Assembly (NCBI RefSeq): GCF_021044755.1
Contig: NZ_JAJNOR010000013.1
Coordinates: forward strand, 1 to 7,146
Reading direction: 5' to 3'
Origin: Lientehia hominis
GTDB taxonomy: Bacteria; Bacillota; Clostridia; Lachnospirales; Lachnospiraceae
DNA: 7,146 bases
The position numbers and the translations under genes are program-made. Below the pieces are notes generated by a model. It worked only from the letters and a program-made list of their open reading frames with translations, was not told the DNA's origin and did not search any database. Below, piece by piece: positions 1 through 5,846 of the stretch; the first letter of the stretch is position 1; each line of letters begins with the position of its first letter.

Positions 1-429
1 TTCGGGAACGTGCTGGTCAAGGCCATGATCCCGCAGACAGTCATGGAGTTCATCGTGAACAGCATCAGCAATAAGTACGTGTTCCTGCTGATCCTGAACC
101 TGGCGCTCCTGCTGGTGGGCATGTTCATGGAGACAGTGTCCGCCATCACGATCCTGACGCCCATCATCCTGCCGGTAGCCGTGGCATTTGGAATCAACCC
201 GATCCATCTTGGCATCATCATGGTGCTGAACCTGATGATCGGCGTGGTGTCTCCGCCCTTCGGCGTGGTGCTGTTCGCCATCAACAAGGTAGGAGAGATC
301 TCCTTCGGCCGTCTGGTGAAAGCTATGGTTCCGTGGTTCATCGTGCTCCTTGCCGCATTGGCTATCGTGACGATGCTTCCCTGGACCTGTACGTGGCTTC
401 CTTCCACCATGGGCTTAGGTGGTTTATAA
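1..429 (+). CDS. TRAP transporter large permease (DctM/YiaN family), C-terminal part
   Basis: This is the C-terminal 142 residues of an integral membrane protein; the reading frame is open from base 1, so the start lies upstream of the window. Family members are usually about 425-430 residues, so roughly a third is present. Hydrophobic segments lie at about residues 24-42, 46-63, 68-93 and 108-125 of the fragment. The pattern METVSAITILTPIILPVA, then GINPIHLG, then GVVSPPFGVVLF is the conserved C-terminal signature of DctM subunits (compare the usual IGLxTPPxG). DctM forms the ion-coupled channel of tripartite TRAP transporters that import carboxylates and sugar acids with a DctP binding protein and a small DctQ subunit, which should lie just upstream. 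It ends 25 nt before the RraA-like gene and is probably co-transcribed with it. Family assignment is strong; the substrate cannot be read from this fragment. Confidence 0.93.
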   Translation, partial: FGNVLVKAMIPQTVMEFIVNSISNKYVFLLILNLALLLVGMFMETVSAITILTPIILPVAVAFGINPIHLGIIMVLNLMIGVVSPPFGVVLFAINKVGEISFGRLVKAMVPWFIVLLAALAIVTMLPWTCTWLPSTMGLGGL

Positions 430-454
430 ATATTAAAAGGAGATATAAAATATC

Positions 455-1168
455 ATGACACATGAACAAGAAGTGCTTGAGAAACTGAAACAATTTGATA
501 CGCCGAGTGTGACCAACGTGGTGGCGACCTATCCGGGAGATATGGAATACTGTCTTGGTCTCTATCATCCCTGGAATACCAAATGGTATACCGACGAGAC
601 CCTGAAATGCATGTATCCGGAACTCGGCAGGCTGGCCGGTCATGTGGTAACTGTCACATTTGGCCTTCCTGATCCGAAATTCAGCCGTTTGGGTTTTTTG
701 GACTTATATAAGGCTATTGAAAAAATGCCGAAGCCGGTGATCGTTGCGATGAAGCAGGATCTGCCGGAAGAGATCAAGAAAAAGAACGGCCTCTGCGGCG
801 GAAATATGATGACCGCATTCAAGTCACTGGGCGTTATCGGCGTGATTTCCGACGGTCCTTCCAGAGACCTGGATGAGGTACGCCCCATGGGCATGCAGTA
901 TATGCTGACAGGCGTATGTGCAGGCCATGGAGATTTCAGTATCCATGCGATCAATACTCCCGTGGATATCTGCGGCATGGAAGTGGCGCCGGGCGACATC
1001 GTACATATGGATGAAAACGGAGCGGTGAAATTCCCTGCGGAATATCTGGATGAGGTTGCAGAACGCTGTGAGCGGCTCCAGGCCTATGAGACAAAGAAGC
1101 AGAAGCTGCTGGCGGAGCATCACGATGCCGAGACTTTGGCCAAGATTTTAAGCGACAATTATGAATAA
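455..1168 (+). CDS. RraA-family protein, likely 4-hydroxy-4-methyl-2-oxoglutarate-type aldolase / oxaloacetate decarboxylase
   Basis: A 237-residue cytoplasmic protein of the RraA/HMG-aldolase superfamily (often mislabelled demethylmenaquinone methyltransferase). Residues 115-141 run GGN, then about 20 residues, then RDLDE, giving exactly G116-x20-R137-D138-x2-E141. In characterised HMG/CHA aldolases this motif binds the divalent metal and the pyruvyl moiety. The tail after it (GAVKFPAEYLDEV, residues 189-201) is also typical. Class II pyruvate aldolases of this group cleave 4-hydroxy-2-oxo acids to pyruvate plus a carbonyl compound and often decarboxylate oxaloacetate. It is much longer than E. 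coli RraA (161 residues), with extra sequence at residues 25-80 and a charged C-terminal tail, so a role as an RNase E regulator is unlikely. An AAGGAG at 437-442 lies 12 nt before the ATG, a somewhat long spacing. Its place after a TRAP permease points to catabolism. The exact substrate is unknown. Confidence 0.85.
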   Translation: MTHEQEVLEKLKQFDTPSVTNVVATYPGDMEYCLGLYHPWNTKWYTDETLKCMYPELGRLAGHVVTVTFGLPDPKFSRLGFLDLYKAIEKMPKPVIVAMKQDLPEEIKKKNGLCGGNMMTAFKSLGVIGVISDGPSRDLDEVRPMGMQYMLTGVCAGHGDFSIHAINTPVDICGMEVAPGDIVHMDENGAVKFPAEYLDEVAERCERLQAYETKKQKLLAEHHDAETLAKILSDNYE

Positions 1169-1191
1169 CCCATAACAGAGGAGACAGATCC

Positions 1192-2151
1192 ATGAAAATA
1201 GTTGTGTTGGACGGATATACAGAGAATCCCGGGGATTTGAGCTGGGGAGGATTTGAGGCTCTCGGAGAGCTGACGGTTTACAACAGAACGAAAGCAGAGG
1301 AGATCGAGGGGCGGATTGGTGATGCGGAGATCGTGATCACCAACAAGACTCCCATTTCCTCCGCGACCATGGAGAAGTGCCCGAACATCAGGTATATAGG
1401 TGTACTGGCTACCGGCTATAACGTAGTGGATACTGAGGCGGCCAGGAAGAGGAATATTGCGGTCAGCAATATTCCCACCTATGGAACTGATGCGGTCGGA
1501 CAGTTTGCCATAGCCCTTCTTTTGGAGATCTGCCATCATATCGGCCACCACAGCATGGAAGTCCGCAGGGGGCGATGGGAAAATAATCCCGACTGGTGTT
1601 TTTGGGATTATCCGCTCATTGAGCTGGCAGGAAAGACCATGGGAGTCATTGGGTTTGGAAGAATCGGCAGGACGACAGCCAGGATCGCCCAGTCCATGGG
1701 CATGAAGATACTGGCCTATGACGAATACCGAAATCCGGATTTTGAAAAGGAAGGCTGCCGGTACGCAGAACTGTCCGAGCTTTTGGCAGAATCCGACGTG
1801 ATCGCGCTGCACTGCCCCTTGTTCCCTTCTACGGAAGGCCTGATAAATAAAGAAACTATAGCGAAGATGAGGGATGGAGTGATCATCCTGAACAATTCCA
1901 GAGGCGCTCTGATCAAAGAGCAGGACCTGGCTGATGCGCTTGCTTCCGGAAAGGTTTATGCCGCCGGATTGGATGTGGTCTCCACTGAGCCTATCAAAGG
2001 AGATAATCCGCTTCTTTCAGCTCCCAACTGTTTTATCACGCCTCATATTTCGTGGGCTCCCAGGGAGTCCAGAAAGAGACTCATGGACATCGCGGTACAT
2101 AACCTGAAGGCTTTCCTGGAAGGCGGGCCTGTAAACATCGTAAACAAATAG
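1192..2151 (+). CDS. D-2-hydroxyacid dehydrogenase, glycerate dehydrogenase/hydroxypyruvate reductase-like
   Basis: A 319-residue NAD(P)-dependent dehydrogenase of the D-isomer-specific 2-hydroxyacid family. The Rossmann motif GVIGFGRIGR spans residues 151-160 (GxGxxG at 154-159). D177 at the end of the next strand (ILAYDEYR) suggests preference for NAD(H). The catalytic triad is visible: R237 in NNSRGALI, E266 in LDVVSTEP, H285 in TPHISWAP. The N-terminus (MKIVVLDGYTENPGDLSW) is the style seen in Firmicute proteins annotated as glycerate dehydrogenase. The family reversibly reduces a 2-oxo acid such as hydroxypyruvate or glyoxylate to the D-2-hydroxy acid. GAGGAGA at 1178-1184 sits 7 nt before the ATG. 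It follows the RraA-like gene by 23 nt, so its substrate may be an oxo-acid released by or fed to that enzyme. Family is certain; substrate is not. Confidence 0.92.
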   Translation: MKIVVLDGYTENPGDLSWGGFEALGELTVYNRTKAEEIEGRIGDAEIVITNKTPISSATMEKCPNIRYIGVLATGYNVVDTEAARKRNIAVSNIPTYGTDAVGQFAIALLLEICHHIGHHSMEVRRGRWENNPDWCFWDYPLIELAGKTMGVIGFGRIGRTTARIAQSMGMKILAYDEYRNPDFEKEGCRYAELSELLAESDVIALHCPLFPSTEGLINKETIAKMRDGVIILNNSRGALIKEQDLADALASGKVYAAGLDVVSTEPIKGDNPLLSAPNCFITPHISWAPRESRKRLMDIAVHNLKAFLEGGPVNIVNK

Positions 2152-2156
2152 GAGGG
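2151..2156 (+). promoter_or_regulatory. Ribosome binding site fixing a GTG start
   Basis: GGAGGG begins on the last base of the preceding stop codon and ends 6 nt before GTG at 2163. No in-frame ATG lies close to a Shine-Dalgarno site, so GTG is the most likely start of the YhcH/YiaL-like gene. Confidence 0.75.
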
Positions 2157-2162
2157 ATAGTT

Positions 2163-2618
2163 GTGATTATCAATGATGCGTTTTCAGTGAACAAGTATGC
2201 ATACCTGGATGGGAAATTCGAGAAAGCATATGAATTTTTGAGAAGAAAAGATCTGGCTGATCTGCCGGTCGGAAAATATGAGATTGACGGCGAAGACGTG
2301 TTTGCCATGGTGCAGGAATATGAAACCTCACCGGAATCAGAGCTTCAGTTTGAAAGTCATAAGAAATACTTTGATATTCAGTATATGATCCATGGAAAAG
2401 AATACTTCAAAATGATTTCCACAGATGGGCTTAAAGTAAAACAGCCTTATGATGAGAACAGCGACGTAATGTTTTATGAAGATCCGGAAGACAGCAGCGT
2501 TGCATATCTGACCGACGGCCAGATGGCTGTAGTGGCGCCGGAAGAGGCGCATAAGCCCCGCTGTGCTGCGGGACAGCCTGAAAAAGTAAGAAAAATCGTG
2601 GCAAAGGTAAGAGTTTGA
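2163..2618 (+). CDS. YhcH/YjgK/YiaL family protein (DUF386), possible sugar-acid anomerase or isomerase
   Basis: A 151-residue cupin-like protein, the usual length for the family (about 150). Diagnostic stretches are FLRRKDLADLPVGKYEIDG (residues 25-43), FESHKKYFDIQYMIHG (63-78), DVMFYEDPEDS (101-111) and VVAPEEAHKPRC (123-134). Conserved E64, H66, D71 and H130 are candidates for metal or sugar binding in the barrel. Relatives include E. coli YiaL, EbgC, TabA and NanQ/YhcH; NanQ is implicated in sialic acid anomer conversion, and a mutarotase or isomerase role is often proposed for the others. The gene starts with GTG, 11 nt after the dehydrogenase stop, and precedes a YiaK-like gene by 41 nt, recalling the E. 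coli yiaK-yiaL pairing with gene order reversed. The biochemical role here is inferred only from family and context. Confidence 0.88.
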   Translation: MIINDAFSVNKYAYLDGKFEKAYEFLRRKDLADLPVGKYEIDGEDVFAMVQEYETSPESELQFESHKKYFDIQYMIHGKEYFKMISTDGLKVKQPYDENSDVMFYEDPEDSSVAYLTDGQMAVVAPEEAHKPRCAAGQPEKVRKIVAKVRV

Positions 2619-2649
2619 CAGAATCTTAAGATGAGCAGATTCGGAAAGT

Positions 2650-2654
2650 GGAGG
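2650..2654 (+). promoter_or_regulatory. Ribosome binding site deciding the start of the YiaK-like gene
   Basis: GGAGG lies 5 nt before ATG at 2660. An in-frame GTG at 2648 would overlap this site and has no Shine-Dalgarno of its own, so 2660 is preferred. The resulting N-terminus (MLKISFKEL) also matches the typical Ldh_2 N-terminus. Confidence 0.75.
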
Positions 2655-2659
2655 TTATT

Positions 2660-3667
2660 ATGTTAAAAATATCATTTAAGGAATTAGTCGATACATTTGA
2701 AAGAATTTTACTGAGCCGTGAAGTGGACCCGGAGCTCGCACATTTGGCAGCCCTTAACTTTGCGGAGACCAGCGCGGACGGCGTTTATTCCCACGGTGTG
2801 AACCGTTTTCCCAGAGTGATCGAATATCTGGACAAGGGTGTTGTAGACGGCAAGGCCACGCCGGAGTGCGTGAGCGCCTTCGGAGGCTTTGAACGCTGGG
2901 ACGGCCATATGGGCCTTGGAAATGCCAATGCGAGAAAGGCCATGGACCGCGCCTGCGAGCTGGCTAAAGAACATGGAATCGGGATTGTAGCCATTGGAAA
3001 CACCAATCACTGGATGAGAGGCGGAGCTTATGGCTGGCAGGCGGCTGACAATGGCTGCATCGGAATGTGCTGGACCAATACGATGCCCAATATGCCCGCT
3101 TGGGGAGGCATGGAGCCTAAAGTGGGAAATAATCCCTTTATCATTTCCATCCCCAAATCTGACGGACGCCACATTGTAGTAGATATGGCCATGAGCCAGT
3201 TCGCATATGGAAAAATCGAGCTGGCCAGGATGAAGGGCGAGAAGCTGCCTGTGCCCGGAGGCTGGGACAGCGAAGGCAATGTGACCACAGATCCTGCGGA
3301 GATCGAAAAGACCCGCCGCGTTCTGCCCATCGGATACTGGAAGGGTTCCGGCATGTCTATCGCTCTTGATTTGGTGGCTGCCGTATTGTCCGGACGCAAT
3401 TCCGTTACGGATATCGGAAAGAAGTATACCGAGGAAGTCGGACTCTCCCAGGTGCTGATCGCCATTGATCCTGAGTGCATGAATACCAAGGACCTGACCG
3501 ACAGCATAATCGATACGGTCGTGGAAGATATCAAGGCCTCTACTCCGGAGAGAGAAGGCGGCAAGATTTTCTATCCCGGTGAGATCGAGATCAATACAAG
3601 AGAAGATCATATGAAGAATGGAATCCCTGTGCTGGAAGAAGTCTGGGAGAAAATTCAGTCTCTGTAA
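2660..3667 (+). CDS. dlgD: Ldh_2 family oxidoreductase, 2,3-diketo-L-gulonate reductase-like (YiaK/DlgD)
   Basis: A 335-residue NAD(P)-dependent oxidoreductase of the malate/L-lactate dehydrogenase (Ldh_2) family; E. coli DlgD is 332 residues. Compared with my memory of YiaK/DlgD it shares GVYSHGVNRFPR (residues 41-52), NHWMRGGAYGWQAA (116-129), the KTRRVLPIGYWKGSGMSI region (217-234) and the end VWEKIQSL. H45 is the expected catalytic acid/base and R49 the expected carboxylate-binding arginine; NNP at 157-159 and D175 belong to the conserved core. DlgD reduces 2,3-diketo-L-gulonate to 3-keto-L-gulonate with NADH. The neighbouring YiaL-like and TRAP genes support a sugar-acid role. It is the first of three tandem Ldh_2 genes. 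The symbol rests on similarity by eye; a related diketo or oxo-acid substrate is possible. Confidence 0.82.
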   Translation: MLKISFKELVDTFERILLSREVDPELAHLAALNFAETSADGVYSHGVNRFPRVIEYLDKGVVDGKATPECVSAFGGFERWDGHMGLGNANARKAMDRACELAKEHGIGIVAIGNTNHWMRGGAYGWQAADNGCIGMCWTNTMPNMPAWGGMEPKVGNNPFIISIPKSDGRHIVVDMAMSQFAYGKIELARMKGEKLPVPGGWDSEGNVTTDPAEIEKTRRVLPIGYWKGSGMSIALDLVAAVLSGRNSVTDIGKKYTEEVGLSQVLIAIDPECMNTKDLTDSIIDTVVEDIKASTPEREGGKIFYPGEIEINTREDHMKNGIPVLEEVWEKIQSL

Positions 3668-3694
3668 ACACCCATAAAGGAGGGGGCAGGTACT

Positions 3695-4795
3695 ATGAAA
3701 GTTGAAGTTGAAAAACTGATCGTATGCGCGCGGGAGATTTTTGAGAAAGCTGGAGTGCCCGGAGAAGAGGCGCAGATCGTGGCGGAAGAGCTGGCTATGG
3801 CAAATATGATGGGAGTGGATTCCCATGGAGTTCTCAGAATTCCCCAGTATCTGGATGAGATGAAGAGCGGCCAGATCAAGCCTGGCGTTTCGATGGAGAT
3901 TGTAAAAGAAACTCCCGTAACAGCTATCCTGGACTGTAAGCAGAATTTTGGACAGGTCGGAGCAAGGAAGATGGTGGATATCGTAGAGGAGAAGGCGAAA
4001 AAGAACTTTATGGCCTGCGCCCTCAGCCTGAACGCCAATCATATCGGCCGTCTCGGTTCCTATACGGAAGAGCTGGCCAGGAGAGGCCTGATCGCCTTTG
4101 GTACTGTAGGCGTATATTCCGTAGGGCCTATGGCGCCTTGGGGAGCCATGGAACCTAAGCTGGGCACCAATCCGATTTCTTGGGCGGTCCCCAGAAAGGG
4201 ACATGATCCGCTGGTAATGGACTGCGCGACTACCGTGGTAGCTGAGGGCAAGCTGAGAGCCTACGTGCAGAACGGAAAACAGGTGCCGGAAGGCTGGATC
4301 AAAGATGGATACGGAAATGATACCACCAATCCTCTGGACTTCTATGCAGAGCCTAAGGGCTCCATCATGCCCATGGGCGGAAAGATCAGCGGAGCAAAAG
4401 GCTCCGGACTGGCGATCATGGCGGATATGTTCTCTGTGGTCCTGGCCAATGACGATTACTGGAGCTGGGAAAAGAACGGCGGTGTGAGATACGCGGAGAA
4501 CAGCGTATACCTGATGGCTCTCAATCCGGAAGCATTTTATGGGCGGGAGGTATATGAAGAGCAGTGTGAAGTACACGCTCAGTTCATAAAGAACGCGAAG
4601 CCTGCGGAAGGCGTAAAGGAAGTGCTGCTTCCCGGTGAATTCGAGCAGAACATGGCGGCGAAGCGGAAGGCAGAGGGAATCGAGCTGGCGGACAACACCT
4701 GGGAAGGGCTTATCGAGATTGCCCAGGGACTTGGCTGTAAATGGTCAGAAGGTTTAGAGGTTTCCAAAAAAGAAAACAGGTTTGTCGGTTATTGA
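3695..4795 (+). CDS. Ldh_2 family (malate/L-lactate/hydroxycarboxylate) dehydrogenase, second paralogue
   Basis: A 366-residue Ldh_2 family oxidoreductase. The catalytic motif SHGVLR gives H44 and R48; NANHIGRLGSY (residues 113-123), MAPWGAMEPKLGTNP (146-160) and D176 in VMDCATT are conserved family landmarks. The usual PLGG-x-KG glycine loop is present as MGG followed by KISGA and KGSG (227-238), about four residues longer than in the third paralogue. The C-terminal part extends about 25 residues beyond its neighbours' usual end (EIAQGLGCKW onward). Family members reduce 2-oxo acids or cyclic imines (malate, L-lactate, sulfolactate, ureidoglycolate and piperideine-2-carboxylate enzymes are known); I cannot tell which applies. 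AAGGAGG at 3677-3683 lies 11 nt before the ATG. The 27-nt gap from the preceding paralogue suggests the same transcript. Confidence 0.9.
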   Translation: MKVEVEKLIVCAREIFEKAGVPGEEAQIVAEELAMANMMGVDSHGVLRIPQYLDEMKSGQIKPGVSMEIVKETPVTAILDCKQNFGQVGARKMVDIVEEKAKKNFMACALSLNANHIGRLGSYTEELARRGLIAFGTVGVYSVGPMAPWGAMEPKLGTNPISWAVPRKGHDPLVMDCATTVVAEGKLRAYVQNGKQVPEGWIKDGYGNDTTNPLDFYAEPKGSIMPMGGKISGAKGSGLAIMADMFSVVLANDDYWSWEKNGGVRYAENSVYLMALNPEAFYGREVYEEQCEVHAQFIKNAKPAEGVKEVLLPGEFEQNMAAKRKAEGIELADNTWEGLIEIAQGLGCKWSEGLEVSKKENRFVGY

Positions 4796-4820
4796 TAAAT
4801 AAAAACGGAGGAATGAAACC

Positions 4821-5846
4821 ATGAGAATCAAAGTAGCGGAATTAAGAGAGTTCTGCATTGACATTTTGACAGAGACAGGCATGCCGGAGAATGAAGCAGA
4901 GATTCTGACGGAAACGCTTCTGGAGGCTGATCAGAGGGGGGTCAAATCACATGGAGTGATGAGCCTGAAGCGTTACGTGAACCTGATGCAGACGGGCGTG
5001 ATGCCGAAAAAGCTTGATTATAAAGTTGAGGTGGACAATCCGGTTATCGCGGTATGGGATGGAAACCGCTGCTGCGGCCAGGTCCTGGGTCATACGGCCA
5101 TGAAGGCGGCCATTGAAAAAGCGAAGACGTATGGTATTGGTTTTGTAGGCGTAAAAAACAGCAATCACTTCGGAGCAGGCGCATATTATGCACAGCTGGC
5201 TGAAAAAGAGGGGATGATCGGTATTTCTGCATCCACAGGCGACCCTACCATGGCGCCTTGGGGCGGTGCAGAGAAGATGATCGGAAATAATCCTCTGGCT
5301 ATTTCTGTTCCTACAAAAAATGTTCCTCCGATCACTCTGGATATGGCACAGAGCGTAGTGGCATTCGGAAAGATCGCCAACATGAAGCGTCAGGGCTGCA
5401 AGGAAGTGCCCGCAGGATGGGCGCTGGATGCAGAGGGGATGCCTACCACGGATATTGAAAAGGTGTATTCCGTAATGCCCCTGGGCGGCTACAAGGGCTT
5501 CGGCCTTTCCCTGATGGTGGATGTCATCAGCGGCCTGCTGATCGGCGGAGGCACCGGCGTACGGGCGAACCCGGATCAGATGGGACCGGCTCATACCTTT
5601 ATCGCGATCGATACAAAAGCATTTGGTGATACAGAACAGTTCCTGAACAGAGTGGATGCCCGTGTGGCAGAGTTTAAGTCCTGTAAAAAGTCAGCGAATT
5701 CGACAGGCATCTTTATGCCTGGCGAGATTGAAGAAAAATGCTATGCAGAATCACAGGAAGCGGCAGATATCATTCCCGAGATCGTGGATGATCTGAATGC
5801 GCTGGCTGAAGAAATGGGCAGAAAGGTCCGTTTGCATGAAGTTTGA
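4821..5846 (+). CDS. Ldh_2 family (malate/L-lactate/ureidoglycolate-type) dehydrogenase, third paralogue
   Basis: A 341-residue Ldh_2 family oxidoreductase. Landmarks are SHGVM with H44, KNSNHFGAGAYYAQLA (residues 112-127), MAPWGGAEKMIGNNPLAISVP (144-164), D174 in TLDMAQS and MPLGGYKGFGLSLMVD (219-234). This is the canonical short glycine loop and resembles classic malate or ureidoglycolate dehydrogenases more than DlgD. One oddity: the arginine normally four residues after the catalytic histidine (R49 and R48 in the two upstream paralogues) is S48 here, followed by K50 and R51. Substrate carboxylate recognition may therefore differ. GGAGG at 4807-4811 is 9 nt before the ATG. The last 11 nt overlap the iron alcohol dehydrogenase gene, implying translational coupling. 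Its substrate is unknown. Confidence 0.9.
   Translation: MRIKVAELREFCIDILTETGMPENEAEILTETLLEADQRGVKSHGVMSLKRYVNLMQTGVMPKKLDYKVEVDNPVIAVWDGNRCCGQVLGHTAMKAAIEKAKTYGIGFVGVKNSNHFGAGAYYAQLAEKEGMIGISASTGDPTMAPWGGAEKMIGNNPLAISVPTKNVPPITLDMAQSVVAFGKIANMKRQGCKEVPAGWALDAEGMPTTDIEKVYSVMPLGGYKGFGLSLMVDVISGLLIGGGTGVRANPDQMGPAHTFIAIDTKAFGDTEQFLNRVDARVAEFKSCKKSANSTGIFMPGEIEEKCYAESQEAADIIPEIVDDLNALAEEMGRKVRLHEV
5822..5826 (+). promoter_or_regulatory. Weak ribosome binding site inside the upstream gene, supporting ATG 5836
   Basis: AAAGG ends 9 nt before ATG at 5836. An upstream in-frame ATG at 5797 would add 13 residues (MRWLKKWAERSVC) that do not resemble the family N-terminus, whereas MKFDYFVPTKLVFG does. 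The weak site fits coupling to translation of the preceding gene. Confidence 0.55.

Noticed and set aside
455..1168. Annotation of the RraA-like gene as demethylmenaquinone methyltransferase or RNase E inhibitor
   Set aside because: The first name is a historic misannotation of the fold. The protein is much longer than E. coli RraA, keeps the aldolase motif, and sits in a catabolic context.
1159..1812. A 217-codon minus-strand open frame inside the D-2-hydroxyacid dehydrogenase gene
   Set aside because: It is a shadow of the sense gene, which has a complete catalytic triad and Rossmann motif.
2621..2642. Inverted repeat GAATCT...AGATTC in the 41-nt gap before the YiaK-like gene
   Set aside because: The stem is six AT-rich base pairs with a 10-nt loop and no following T-run, so it is too weak for a terminator; it could arise by chance.
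2708..4576. A 622-codon open frame on the minus strand across two Ldh_2 genes
   Set aside because: It lies entirely antisense to two well-supported genes and their junction, has no recognisable domain, is rich in His/Arg/Ser as expected of a shadow frame, and has no clear ribosome binding site. Its openness is explained by sense-strand codon use.
4129..5276. Shared 14-nt string ATGGCGCCTTGGGG in the second and third Ldh_2 genes
   Set aside because: It encodes the conserved MAPWG motif in both; similarity falls away on either side, so it reflects protein constraint rather than a repeat element.
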